Positions 1 to 8,156 of a stretch of 21,774 bases of DNA are shown piece by piece. The translations under genes and the position numbers were made by a program. Position 1 is the stretch's first letter, and each line of letters begins with the position of its first letter. Below the pieces are notes generated by a model. It was not told where the DNA came from. It did not search any database and worked only from the letters and a program-made list of their open reading frames with translations. Source of the stretch: an uncultured Oscillospiraceae bacterium (GTDB lineage: Bacteria; Bacillota; Clostridia; Oscillospirales; Ruminococcaceae). Location of the stretch: contig CAKQGD010000029.1 in assembly GCA_934232845.1 (NCBI GenBank), positions 1-21,774 on the forward strand, written 5' to 3'.

Positions 1-288
1 TTTTTCGACCACTGCGCTCTCAGCCGTTCGGCTTCATCGCCCGCAGGGCGCGCCGCAAGGGTTTTCCCGCTTGTGGTACCCAAAGCCGACGGGCGCTCCT
101 GCTCGTCGCTGTCGGCTTTGACCGCGGCGCTCTCAGTTTCACCGCTTTTTCCGCCGCAGGCGGCGCGGCGATACTTCGTCCGCTTGTGGTGCCCGAAAAA
201 ACCTTCGCGCTGTTCGCTTGCTCGGTTTTTTCGACCACTGCGCTCTCAGCCGTTCGGCTTCATCGCCCGCAGGGCGCGCCGAACGGCT
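1..288. repeat. Tandem array of a 113-bp palindromic intergenic repeat
   Basis: Three diverged units follow each other with an exact 113-bp period. The shared CTCTCAG ends at 23, 136 and 249, and CGCTTGTGGT recurs at 68 and 181. The first and third units are almost identical over about 55 bp (1-55 and 228-282). The last unit forms a nested stem-loop: arms 248-258 and 278-288 are an exact 11-bp inverted repeat enclosing GCCC/GGGC at 265-275. The array lies directly downstream of the dehydrogenase stop and may extend beyond the window edge. It resembles REP/BIME-type extragenic repeats. Open frames run through it on both strands but read the same repeat, so I do not call genes here. Confidence 0.8.
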
Positions 289-296
289 TCGTTCTT

Positions 297-1604
297 TTAA
301 AGCAGCTCGATGTTTTCCCGGCTTGTAATTTCGGCAAAGGCGTTTTTGGTATCAAAAATCGCTTTCGCGTGCGCGGCGATCATGCGCCGGTCAAAGCAGG
401 CGTGTGCCGCGCCGACTACCACGATATCGTGTGCATGAACGACGGAGGGCGTCGGAAGTCTTCGGCAGACACGCTCCCTGCCCGCGACGGTGACGCTGCC
501 CAGCAGAGGGTCGGAGATCGTGACCCGCGCGCCCTCTTCCTCGAGCAGGGCCGCGAGGCGCACCGCGGGCGACTCCCGCGCGTCGGCGACGTCGGCCTTA
601 TACGCCGCGCCGAGCAGCAGAATCCGCGCGCCGTTCAGGGCGATGCCGCGGCGGGACAGATTTTTTGTGACGCGCCGCACGATATAGAGAGGCATCTCGT
701 CGTTGATGCGTCCCGCATTTTCGATCAGGGATGTATGAAACCCGTATTCCCGGGCTTTCCACGCGAGATACCACGGGTCGAGAGGAATACAGTGTCCGCC
801 CGGCCCAAGCCCCGGATAAAACGCGGAAAAGCCATAGGGCTTTGTCTTGGCGGCGGCGATTACCTCCCAGACGGAGACGTTCAGCCGTTCACAGAGCTGC
901 GCCAGCTCATTGACCAGCGCGATGTTGACGTTGCGGTAGACGTTTTCCAAAAGCTTTTCCAGCTCGGCCGCCGCCGGGGAAGAAACGCGCACCACCGGCG
1001 CGTCCAGCACGCTTTCATAGAGCGCGGCGGCGGCTTCGGCGCAGGCGTCCGTCATGCCGCCGACGACCTTCGGCGTGTTTTTTACCGTCCAGCGCAGATT
1101 TCCGGGGTCCACACGCTCGGGTGAGTAGGCGACGAGCACGTCCTCCCCCACGCGAAGGCCCGCCCGCTCGACGGCGGGCGCGACGCGTTCAGCTGTCGTG
1201 CCGGGGTAGGTCGTCGATTCCAAGATCAGCAGAGAACCTTTTTTCAGGCGCGGTACGACACAGGCGAGGGCCGCGTCGAGATCGCTCAGATCGGGTGCAC
1301 CGTGCCCGTCGAGCGGCGTCGGTACGCAGAGGCATACCGCGTCGCAGGAGGAAATTACGTCGAAATCACTCCCCGCGCCGAAGCGTCCGCAGGAAAAAGC
1401 CTTTTGCAGAGCGTCGGCCGATATGCCCGCGACGGAAGCCGTTTTGTCCAAAACGGTCCGCACCCGTTTTTCGTCGCGGTCCACGCCGCAAACCTCGTAG
1501 CCTGCGGCGGCTTTTTCCAGAGCAAGGGGCAGCCCCACATAGCCAAGCCCGACGACGGCGAGGCGCGCCGTTTTCGAGCGGATTTTTGTAAGCAGCTCGG
1601 ACAT
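297..1604 (-). CDS. UDP-N-acetyl-hexosamine / nucleotide-sugar 6-dehydrogenase (WecC/WbpA/UDP-glucose DH family)
   Basis: A 435-aa cytoplasmic enzyme expected to oxidise C6 of a UDP-sugar to a uronic acid in two NAD-dependent steps, feeding capsule or cell-wall glycan synthesis. The N-terminal Rossmann motif GLGYVGLP is at residues 19-26. The acid-sugar family motif GPGGHCIPLDPWYL (267-280) carries the catalytic Cys272. The C-terminal UDP-binding domain has GAAYKADVADARESPA (about 332-347). The GGHCIPxDPxYL form points to the N-acetyl-hexosamine (WecC/WbpA/TviB) branch rather than UDP-glucose dehydrogenase; the exact substrate is an inference. I chose ATG 1604 over an in-frame ATG at 1625 because GAGGTG lies just upstream of it. 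Length is normal. No glycan-synthesis neighbour is visible, and the gene ends against the 113-bp repeat array. Confidence 0.9.
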   Translation of the reverse strand: MSELLTKIRSKTARLAVVGLGYVGLPLALEKAAAGYEVCGVDRDEKRVRTVLDKTASVAGISADALQKAFSCGRFGAGSDFDVISSCDAVCLCVPTPLDGHGAPDLSDLDAALACVVPRLKKGSLLILESTTYPGTTAERVAPAVERAGLRVGEDVLVAYSPERVDPGNLRWTVKNTPKVVGGMTDACAEAAAALYESVLDAPVVRVSSPAAAELEKLLENVYRNVNIALVNELAQLCERLNVSVWEVIAAAKTKPYGFSAFYPGLGPGGHCIPLDPWYLAWKAREYGFHTSLIENAGRINDEMPLYIVRRVTKNLSRRGIALNGARILLLGAAYKADVADARESPAVRLAALLEEEGARVTISDPLLGSVTVAGRERVCRRLPTPSVVHAHDIVVVGAAHACFDRRMIAAHAKAIFDTKNAFAEITSRENIELL

Positions 1605-1645
1605 CCTTCTTTCACCTCGTCCCATCCTATGCCGGCCGTGTAAAA

Positions 1646-1680
1646 AAAAGACGCGCAGGGTATCTCTGTGCGCGTCTTTT
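1646..1680 (-). terminator. Hairpin plus T8 in the leader of the dehydrogenase gene
   Basis: Exact 12-bp arms at 1646-1657 and 1669-1680 are followed, on the minus strand, by eight consecutive T (plus-strand A at 1642-1649). This is a textbook intrinsic terminator pointing left. It lies about 40 nt upstream of the dehydrogenase ATG with no minus-strand gene before it, so it may act as a leader attenuator or block read-through from upstream. On the plus strand the T run is only four. Confidence 0.7.
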
Positions 1681-1825
1681 GATTTTAAAAAAACACCCTC
1701 TGTTTTTTGCAGGACAGACGAAAAAAAGCTTCATTTTTGTTTTTTTGTGCTACTCGACGAAGGCGGCTGGAAATCCAAGGGAGTTTGTGCATTTTTTTTG
1801 TGAAAAAACGCCCGCCCTCTGCGGC

Positions 1826-1854
1826 TTGTATGCAAAGAAAACGCATGCTATAAT
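1826..1854 (+). promoter_or_regulatory. Extended -10 promoter of nifJ
   Basis: TTGTAT at 1826-1831, a 17-nt spacer, then TGCTATAAT with a perfect TATAAT at 1849-1854 and the extended-10 TG at 1846-1847. Transcription would start near 1861, giving a 5' UTR of about 80 nt before nifJ. The upstream half of this gap (1685-1800) is T-rich with no gene. Confidence 0.65.
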
Positions 1855-1941
1855 ACAAAAAGACGGTCAAAACCGGAATAATCCGGCGACCTGACGAAGT
1901 GCGGCTCACCCGGCCGCTTTGCCCCAATAAGGAGGATGAAA

Positions 1942-4900
1942 ATGGCAAGAACCATGAAAACCATGGACGGCAACACCGCCGCCGCCCACGTTTCCTATGC
2001 CTTTACGGAGACCGCCGCGATTTACCCGATCACACCCTCGTCTCCCATGGCGGAGGTCACGGACGTCTGGAGCGCCAACGGCCGCAAAAACCTGTTCGGC
2101 AGCCCTGTCCGTCTGTCCGAGATGCAGTCCGAGGGCGGCGCCGCAGGCGCGGTGCACGGCATGCTGTCCGCAGGCTCTCTGACCACCACCTATACCGCTT
2201 CGCAGGGCCTGCTGCTGATGATTCCCAATATGTATAAGATCGCGGGCGAGCTGCTGCCCGCCGTGTTCAACGTCACGGCGCGCGCCGTTGCGTCGCACGC
2301 GCTGTCGATCTTCGGCGATCATTCCGATATTTATGCCTGCCGCCAGACGGGCTTTGCGTTCCTCTGCTCCTCGAGCGTGCAGGAAACGATGGATCTCGGC
2401 GCCGTCGCGCACCTTGCCGCCATCAAGGGCAGAGTGCCGTTCGTGCATTTCTTCGACGGTTTCCGCACTTCGCACGAGATTCAGAAGATCGAGGTCTGGG
2501 ACTACGACGACCTCGGCGAGATGCTCGACCGCGACGCAGTCGCGGCGTTTCGCGCGCGCGCGCTCAACCCCGAGCACCCGGTGCTCCGCGGCTCCGCGCA
2601 GAACCCCGACATCTTCTTCCAGGCCAGAGAGGCCGCGAACCCCTTCTACGACGCGCTGCCCGCCGTCGTCGAGGAGTATATGGACAAGGTCAACGCCAAG
2701 ATCGGCACCGACTACAAGCTGTTCAACTACTACGGCGCACCCGACGCCGAGAATATTATCATCGCAATGGGCTCGGTCTGCGATACGATCGCCGAGACGA
2801 TCGATTATCTCAACGCCGCGGGCGGCAAATACGGCCTTGTCAAGGTTCGCCTGTACCGTCCGTTCGTTTCTGAAAAGCTGATCGCGGCGATTCCCGCCAC
2901 GGCCAAGACCATCTCCGTCCTCGACCGCACCAAGGAGCCCGGCTCCGTCGGCGAGCCGCTGTACCTCGACGTGGCCATGGCGCTGCGCGAGAGCGCGTTT
3001 GCATCGACCCCGCTGTTCGGCGGACGCTACGGCCTCGGCTCGAAGGACACCACCCCGGCGCAGATCATCTCCGTCTACCGCAATGCCGAGAGATCCGTGC
3101 CCAAAAAGCGCTTTACCATCGGCATTGTAGACGATGTGACAAACCTCTCCCTCGATGCGAAGGAGAACCCCGACACTTCTCCCGCCGGTATGACCGCGTG
3201 CAAATTCTGGGGACTCGGCTCCGACGGCACGGTCGGTGCAAACAAAAACTCCATCAAGATCATCGGCGACCATACCGACATGTACGCGCAGGCGTATTTC
3301 TCCTACGACTCCAAAAAGTCCGGCGGCGTCACGGTGTCGCATCTGCGCTTCGGCCACACGCCGATCCGCTCGACCTACCTGATTGAAAAGGCCGATTTCG
3401 TCGCCTGCCACAACAGCGCCTATATCACGAAGTACGACATGGTTTCCGACCTGAAACCCGGAGGCACGTTTTTGCTTTCCTGCTCGTGGAACGAAGCGGA
3501 GCTGGAAAAGAACCTGCCCGGTTCGGTCAAGCGCACGATCGCCGAAAACGGCATCAAATTCTACACGATCGACGCGGTCAAGCTTGCCCGTGAAATCGGG
3601 CTGGGCAACCGGCTGAACACGATTCTGCAGGCCGCATTCTTCAAGCTTGCCAATATCATTCCGATTGAGGACGCCGTCCGCTATATGAAGGACGCCGCGA
3701 CCGCGACCTACGGCCGCCGCGGTGAAAAGGTCGTCGCGATGAACCACGCCGCCATCGACGCGGGCGTGACCGATTTTGTCGAGGTTAAGGTCCCTGAGGA
3801 GTGGAAGCACGCCGAGGGCGGACTCGATCTTCCCGTCGCAGAGGGCGAGGACAAGACTCTCGTCGATTTTGTCAACAAGGTTATGGTGCCCGCCAACGCG
3901 CAGATGGGCGATTCGCTGCCCGTTTCCGCCTTTGCGGGACGGGAGGACGGCACTCTGCCGCAGGGCACCGCCGCCTATGAAAAGCGCGGCGTCGCCGTTG
4001 ACGTACCCGCGTGGCTGCCGGAAAACTGCATTCAGTGCGAGCTGTGCTCGCTGGTCTGCCCGCACGCCGTCATCCGCCCGATTGCGATGAACGCGCAGCA
4101 GGCCGCGTCCGCGCCCGGAGTTCTCGATTCCCTGCCGATGACGGGGATGGATGGGTACCGCTTCGCGGTCACGGTTTCTCCGCTTGACTGCACGGGCTGC
4201 GGCTCCTGCGTCAATGTCTGCCCCGGCAAAAAGGGTCAGAAGGCACTCGCGCTCAAGCCTCTTGCCGAGCGCCTGCCCGATCAGGAGGGCTTTGCCTACG
4301 GCGTTTCTCTCGAGCCGGATAAGGCCGTGCTGGACAAATTTTCCGCCGCCACGATCAAGGGCAGCCAGCTTCGCCAGCCGCTGCTGGAATTTTCCGGTGC
4401 GTGTGCGGGCTGCGGCGAAACGCCCTATGCCAAGCTGGTGACCCAGCTCTTCGGCGAGCGGCTCTATATCGCCAACGCGACGGGCTGCTCCTCCATCTGG
4501 GGCGGCAGCGCGCCCTCTACCCCCTACACCAAGGCCAAAAACGGCAAGGGCGTGGCTTGGGCCAATTCCCTGTTTGAAGATAACGCCGAATACGGCTACG
4601 GCATGTATATCGCGCAGAAAACTCTGCGCGACAGAATGGCTGATCTGACCCGCGGGCTGATCGCGGTCGGCCACACGCGCCCCGAGCTCAAGGACGCCGC
4701 ACAGAACTGGCTCGACACGATGGAGGACGGCGACAAAAACGCCGCCGCGGCTCAGACATATATCGACGCTCTGCAGGCAAGCCTGCTGACCGTTGACGAG
4801 GGTCTCGCCTTTTTGCCCACCGACGAGGCAAAGGCGCTCTTCGGCGAAAGACAGCCCGAGATGCTTGCGCATATGCAGAGCCTCAAGGCAGAGGGAAAAA

Positions 4901-5622
4901 CCTACTGCGACTGCGCGGCCTGCGCCCCGGCGGAGGAGATTCTGCGCCACCGCGATTATCTGAGCAAAAAATCCGTCTGGATCTTCGGCGGAGACGGCTG
5001 GTCCTACGACATCGGCTACGGCGGTCTCGACCATGTGCTTGCCAGCGGCGAAAACGTCAACGTCTTTGTCTTTGACACCGAGGTATATTCCAATACGGGC
5101 GGTCAGTCCTCCAAGGCGACGCCGACCGGCGCGGTCGCACAGTTCGCCGCCGCCGGAAAAGAGGTGAAAAAGAAGGACCTCGGCGCCATCGCCATGAGCT
5201 ACGGCTACGTCTACGTCGCCAAGGTTGCGCTGGGCGCGGATTACGCCCAGACCGTGCGCGCCGTTGCCGAGGCCGAAAGCTACGACGGCCCCTCTCTGAT
5301 CATCGGCTACGCGCCCTGCATCAACCACGGCATCCGCGGCGGCATGAGCACGGCACAGACCGAGATCAAGAACGCGGTCGCCGCCGGCTACTGGAACAAC
5401 TACCGCTACGATCCGCGCCGCGTCAAGGAGGGCAAGAACCCCTTCCAGCTCGACTCGAAGGCTCCGAGCGCGGACTACCTCGACTTTATCAAGAACGAGG
5501 TGCGCTACTCGTCGCTGGAGCTGTCCTTCCCCGACCGTGCAAAGACGCTCTTTGCCAAGGCCGCCGAGAATGCGAAGGAAACCTACGAGGCCCTCGCAAA
5601 GCGCGCCGAGGAGTCCATCTGA
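1942..5622 (+). CDS. nifJ: Pyruvate:ferredoxin (flavodoxin) oxidoreductase, single-chain
   Basis: A 1226-aa cytoplasmic homodimer-type enzyme that converts pyruvate and CoA to acetyl-CoA, CO2 and reduced ferredoxin, the central oxidative step in fermenting anaerobes. Domains in order: N-terminal pyrimidine-binding domain with YPITPSSPMAE; the gamma domain with GDHTDMYAQAYFSYDSKKSGG; an inserted 2x[4Fe-4S] ferredoxin domain with CIQCELCSLVCP (from about residue 696) and CTGCGSCVNVCP (from about 750); then the TPP domain with CAGCGETPY (about 821), GDGWSYDIGYGG (about 1017) and VYSNTGGQSSKATP. All cluster and cofactor motifs are intact and the length is only slightly above the usual 1170-1200. 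ATG 1942 is preferred to ATG 1936 because AAGGAGG at 1929-1935 sits 6 nt before it and abuts 1936. It is monocistronic, with its own promoter at 1826-1854. Confidence 0.97.
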   Translation: MARTMKTMDGNTAAAHVSYAFTETAAIYPITPSSPMAEVTDVWSANGRKNLFGSPVRLSEMQSEGGAAGAVHGMLSAGSLTTTYTASQGLLLMIPNMYKIAGELLPAVFNVTARAVASHALSIFGDHSDIYACRQTGFAFLCSSSVQETMDLGAVAHLAAIKGRVPFVHFFDGFRTSHEIQKIEVWDYDDLGEMLDRDAVAAFRARALNPEHPVLRGSAQNPDIFFQAREAANPFYDALPAVVEEYMDKVNAKIGTDYKLFNYYGAPDAENIIIAMGSVCDTIAETIDYLNAAGGKYGLVKVRLYRPFVSEKLIAAIPATAKTISVLDRTKEPGSVGEPLYLDVAMALRESAFASTPLFGGRYGLGSKDTTPAQIISVYRNAERSVPKKRFTIGIVDDVTNLSLDAKENPDTSPAGMTACKFWGLGSDGTVGANKNSIKIIGDHTDMYAQAYFSYDSKKSGGVTVSHLRFGHTPIRSTYLIEKADFVACHNSAYITKYDMVSDLKPGGTFLLSCSWNEAELEKNLPGSVKRTIAENGIKFYTIDAVKLAREIGLGNRLNTILQAAFFKLANIIPIEDAVRYMKDAATATYGRRGEKVVAMNHAAIDAGVTDFVEVKVPEEWKHAEGGLDLPVAEGEDKTLVDFVNKVMVPANAQMGDSLPVSAFAGREDGTLPQGTAAYEKRGVAVDVPAWLPENCIQCELCSLVCPHAVIRPIAMNAQQAASAPGVLDSLPMTGMDGYRFAVTVSPLDCTGCGSCVNVCPGKKGQKALALKPLAERLPDQEGFAYGVSLEPDKAVLDKFSAATIKGSQLRQPLLEFSGACAGCGETPYAKLVTQLFGERLYIANATGCSSIWGGSAPSTPYTKAKNGKGVAWANSLFEDNAEYGYGMYIAQKTLRDRMADLTRGLIAVGHTRPELKDAAQNWLDTMEDGDKNAAAAQTYIDALQASLLTVDEGLAFLPTDEAKALFGERQPEMLAHMQSLKAEGKTYCDCAACAPAEEILRHRDYLSKKSVWIFGGDGWSYDIGYGGLDHVLASGENVNVFVFDTEVYSNTGGQSSKATPTGAVAQFAAAGKEVKKKDLGAIAMSYGYVYVAKVALGADYAQTVRAVAEAESYDGPSLIIGYAPCINHGIRGGMSTAQTEIKNAVAAGYWNNYRYDPRRVKEGKNPFQLDSKAPSADYLDFIKNEVRYSSLELSFPDRAKTLFAKAAENAKETYEALAKRAEESI

Positions 5623-5953
5623 TTCGGTAAAAGCGTCATAAAAAGTTCCCGCGCTGTATGAGAGATCAAGAACAAATCTATGCGCCGGATTGCAGAAAGG
5701 AATAGAAGAATGGCTTTGTACGGCGCATAGACTGACGAAGCGATTTGAGACGCACAAGGCAAGGCTGCAAGCGTTTAGAATATTTGGCAGAACTTATCCT
5801 GAGATTCTTCATTTGGCGTTTGATAAACTTACAGCAAGCAGCCCCGTTCGATCTTACAGTCGGACGGGGCTGCTTGCTGTGATATGCCGGTTCTCGTTTA
5901 TCAGGCAGTTTTTAATAATCAAAAAGCGAATCTCTGCAAAGGACTGGAAAAGG
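5623..5953. other. Structured gap between convergent nifJ and the XRE-cupin gene
   Basis: No convincing gene. One hairpin has 10-bp exact arms at 5678-5687 and 5721-5730 around a 33-nt loop. A second has 17-bp exact arms at 5831-5847 and 5864-5880. Neither is followed by a T run, so neither is a classical terminator, although the second probably stops convergent transcripts. The DNA is less GC-rich than the flanking genes. An open frame running from 5690 into the regulator's antisense strand has no ribosome binding site and looks spurious. Confidence 0.55.
5831..5880. terminator. Long stem-loop downstream of nifJ
   Basis: Exact 17-bp inverted repeat (arms 5831-5847 and 5864-5880) with a 16-nt loop, whose CGA/TCG ends can pair further. 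It lies between the 3' ends of nifJ (+) and the XRE-cupin gene (-). There is no U tract on either strand, so its role as a shared transcript end is inferred. Confidence 0.5.
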
Positions 5954-6505
5954 TTACGCGCCGTAATAGATCAGCATGCTCAGTTCGGCGGTCTGATCGC
6001 CCGTGTTTCGGTAAGAGTGCGGCACGTCCGCGCGGAAACGAATAGAATCGCCCGTGCCGAGGCAAAAACGTTCCTGTGCGGCTGTGATCTCTACCTCTCC
6101 GAAAAAGACGGTGACGGATTCCTCCGAGCCGGATAAGTGCGGCTGAGCCGACAGCGCGCCGCCGGGCTGAATCACAATACGGTATGTCTCGAAAAGTCTT
6201 TTTTCGTCAAAAGGAAATACCGGATAATTCACATAACGGCCGCCGTCCTCAAAGAGAGGCGTCAGCTCTGCCTGACGGATTACGCAGACGCCGCCGTCTT
6301 TCTTTTCGATCAGCGAGGAAAAAGAGGTTTTATAACCGTTTGCGATTTTCCACAGCACAGAGATCGTCGGATTGACTTCTCCTTTTTCAATCTGTGCCAG
6401 CATGCTCCTTGAGACGCCTGTAGCCGCCGCCGCGGCGTCGAGCGTCAATTTTTTCTGTTCCCGCAGGCGCTTTGCATTTGCGGCGACGATGCTTGTCATG
6501 TCCAT
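5954..6505 (-). CDS. XRE-family transcriptional regulator with C-terminal cupin domain
   Basis: A 183-aa regulator. The N-terminal helix-turn-helix covers about residues 8-62 (AKRLREQKKLTLDAAAAATG, then VSRSMLAQIEKGEVNPTI, a standard XRE recognition helix). The C-terminal cupin spans about 105-180, with a conserved Gly/His-rich strand region ending in GTGDSIRFRADVPHSYRN. Cupin-XRE proteins commonly sense a small ligand and control a nearby transporter or enzyme. ATG 6505 is chosen because AAGGAG at 6516-6521 precedes it at 10 nt; ATG 6499 would be too far away, and an upstream ATG at 6547 lies in the promoter. It is divergent from the LysE-family exporter with a 110-bp shared AT-rich region, so it very likely regulates that gene and itself. 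The ligand is unknown; an amino acid is a reasonable guess from the partner. Confidence 0.9.
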   Translation of the reverse strand: MDMTSIVAANAKRLREQKKLTLDAAAAATGVSRSMLAQIEKGEVNPTISVLWKIANGYKTSFSSLIEKKDGGVCVIRQAELTPLFEDGGRYVNYPVFPFDEKRLFETYRIVIQPGGALSAQPHLSGSEESVTVFFGEVEITAAQERFCLGTGDSIRFRADVPHSYRNTGDQTAELSMLIYYGA

Positions 6506-6522
6506 AACGGCCCGGCTCCTTA

Positions 6523-6553
6523 TTGACAATATATAATAATGATACAATATAAC
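6523..6553 (+). promoter_or_regulatory. Promoter of the LysE-family exporter
   Basis: A perfect TTGACA at 6523-6528 is followed by an AT-rich spacer and a weak -10, AATATA (6546-6551, spacing 17) or TATAAC (6548-6553, spacing 19). The AT-rich stretch 6520-6600 contrasts with the GC-rich flanks and serves both divergent genes. Confidence 0.5.
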
Positions 6554-6555
6554 AG

Positions 6556-6575
6556 AAATCCGAAATATTGGATTT
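6556..6575. promoter_or_regulatory. Candidate operator of the XRE-cupin regulator
   Basis: An inverted repeat AAATCC-N8-GGATTT lies just downstream of the predicted -10 of the exporter gene, about 40 bp before its start. Position and symmetry fit an XRE dimer site; no second copy was found, so this is an inference. Confidence 0.4.
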
Positions 6576-6615
6576 TTTTAATTATATATTAGCCAAAAGA
6601 AGGAGGATTGTCAAC

Positions 6616-7200
6616 ATGTTTCCCTGGGTATCTTTTCTGACCTATGCCGTCGTGACGGCGGCGACACCCGGACCCAACAACATCATGTCGATGTCCAACG
6701 GCAGCCGAAAAGGCTTTCGCGGGGCGCTGCCCTTTAACCTCGGCATCTGGGTGGGCTTTTCGGTGGTGATGCTGCTGTGCACGGCGTTCTGCAGCGCGCT
6801 TTCGGCTCTGGTGCCGAAAATTCGCCTGCCCATGCTTGCGGCCGGCGCGGCATATCTTTTGTACCTTGCGTGGGAGACGTTTCGCGCCGCGGGAGAAATC
6901 GGAGAGGATCATTCCCGCAGCGGTTTTTTGGCGGGGCTGCTGCTGCAGTTTATCAATCCTAAGATCTATCTCTACGGCGTGATGTCGATGGAGGCGTACA
7001 TTCTTCCGTTTTGCGCGGGAAAACCCCTTGCACTGTGCGGGTTCGCACTGCTTCTGGCGTGGATCGGCTTTGTCTTTACCCTGTGCTGGTCCGCCTTCGG
7101 CTCGGGCTTCCGGTGCGTGTTTTCCAAATATGCGAGACCGGTCAATACGGTTCTGGCGCTGCTGCTGGTCTGGTGCGCCGTTTCGCTGTTTTTGACTTGA
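6616..7200 (+). CDS. LysE/RhtB-family amino-acid exporter
   Basis: A 194-aa integral membrane protein of the LysE superfamily, which exports amino acids or related small molecules. The family signature TPGPNNIMSMSNGSRKGFRG falls at about residues 17-36, followed by hydrophobic segments around 42-70, 75-95, 110-130, 140-165 and 172-193, fitting the usual six-helix layout. The segment FINPKIYLYG matches the conserved 'NPK' loop of the family. ATG 6616 is used because AGGAGG at 6601-6606 sits 9 nt before it; the open frame extends upstream to 6568 but into the promoter. It is divergent from the XRE-cupin regulator and 53 bp upstream of the patatin gene, which may be co-transcribed. Substrate cannot be read from the sequence. 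Confidence 0.9.
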   Translation: MFPWVSFLTYAVVTAATPGPNNIMSMSNGSRKGFRGALPFNLGIWVGFSVVMLLCTAFCSALSALVPKIRLPMLAAGAAYLLYLAWETFRAAGEIGEDHSRSGFLAGLLLQFINPKIYLYGVMSMEAYILPFCAGKPLALCGFALLLAWIGFVFTLCWSAFGSGFRCVFSKYARPVNTVLALLLVWCAVSLFLT

Positions 7201-7253
7201 CGGCGAACGAAGAAAGCCGTATCATCATAGCGGACACTGCGGAGGTGAAGGGC

Positions 7254-8099
7254 ATGAAAACGGGACTGGTGCTTGAGGGCGGCGGCATGCGCGGCATGTA
7301 CACCGCAGGCGTGCTGGATGTGTTTTTAGAACAGGGTATTTCGGCCGACTGCATTGTGGGCGTCTCGGCGGGCGCGCTTTTCGGCGTCAATTATCTGTCG
7401 GGACAAAACGGGCGGGCGATTCGCTACAGCAGCCGCTTTAACCCGGACAAGAATTATATGGGACTGCTTCCGTTTCTGCGCGAGGGAAACATCGTCTCTA
7501 CCCAATACGCCTACGAGGAGGTGCCCCGCAGGCTCGACCCGTTTGACGACGAGGCGTTTTGCCGCTCCGGCGTGCCGTTTTACGCCGTTGTGACCGACGC
7601 CGGGACCGGAGAACCAGCCTATCTGCGGGTAGAAAGCGTCTTTCGCCAGATGGATGTGCTGCGGGCCTCCGGCTCGATGCCGCTGGTATCAAGGCCGGTC
7701 GTGATCGGCGGCCGGGCGTATCTCGACGGCGGAATCTCCGACAGCATTCCGTTTCGGTGGCTGCGCGGACAGGGCTGCGAAAAGGAAATTGTGATTTTGA
7801 CGCGCGACGAAACCTACCGCAAGCGGCCGATGGCCGCGGCCCCGGCGGTAAAGCTGCTTTTGAGGCGGTATCCCGCGGTCGCCGGCCGGCTGGCGCGGCG
7901 GCATCTGGCCTACAACAGCGCGGTCAGAATTCTCGGGGAATGGGAAAAGGACGGACGGGCGTTTGTCATTCGTCCCTCCGAACCCATCGGCATCGGAAGA
8001 ACCGAGCGCGATCCCGGCCGTCTGCGCGCGGTCTATGAGCTGGGACGAAAAGACGCGCTTGCCCGTCTCGCAGCGCTGAAAGAATATCTGAAAAAATAA
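7254..8099 (+). CDS. Patatin-like phospholipase / acyl hydrolase (YjjU/RssA type)
   Basis: A 281-aa cytoplasmic serine hydrolase. The patatin oxyanion motif GGGMRG is at residues 9-14, the nucleophile elbow GVSAG at 36-40 (Ser38), and the catalytic Asp in DGG at 158-160, so the Ser-Asp dyad is intact. The C-terminal helical region (about 190-281) is typical of bacterial YjjU-like proteins. Substrate is unknown; phospholipid or acyl-ester hydrolysis is the family expectation. ATG 7254 is chosen because GGAGG at 7241-7245 precedes it by 8 nt; the frame is open far upstream but overlaps the exporter gene. It follows the exporter by 53 bp on the same strand with no terminator between, suggesting an operon. 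A strong hairpin follows at 8111-8151. Confidence 0.93.
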   Translation: MKTGLVLEGGGMRGMYTAGVLDVFLEQGISADCIVGVSAGALFGVNYLSGQNGRAIRYSSRFNPDKNYMGLLPFLREGNIVSTQYAYEEVPRRLDPFDDEAFCRSGVPFYAVVTDAGTGEPAYLRVESVFRQMDVLRASGSMPLVSRPVVIGGRAYLDGGISDSIPFRWLRGQGCEKEIVILTRDETYRKRPMAAAPAVKLLLRRYPAVAGRLARRHLAYNSAVRILGEWEKDGRAFVIRPSEPIGIGRTERDPGRLRAVYELGRKDALARLAALKEYLKK

Positions 8100-8110
8100 A
8101 AGTGGTCAAA

Positions 8111-8151
8111 AAAGCCGCCCGCATCCAAGCAAAAAGGATGCGGGCGGCTTT
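8111..8151. terminator. Bidirectional terminator between patatin gene and AbrB gene
   Basis: Exact 16-bp arms at 8111-8126 and 8136-8151 with a 9-nt loop. The minus-strand side is followed by six T, the plus-strand side by only three. It sits between two convergent genes and ends both. Confidence 0.85.
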
Positions 8152-8156
8152 GTATG

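Noticed and set aside
20..238. Short open frames inside the 113-bp array
   Set aside because: They translate the repeat itself on both strands, and similar peptides arise from the inverted copies at 18291-18495.
1906..5757. 1283-codon open frame antisense to nifJ
   Set aside because: It mirrors nifJ codon structure in a high-GC gene, has no domain and no ribosome binding site; nifJ itself has all motifs intact.
5690..6136. 148-codon plus-strand frame after nifJ
   Set aside because: Crosses the 17-bp hairpin and runs antisense into the XRE-cupin gene; no start signal.
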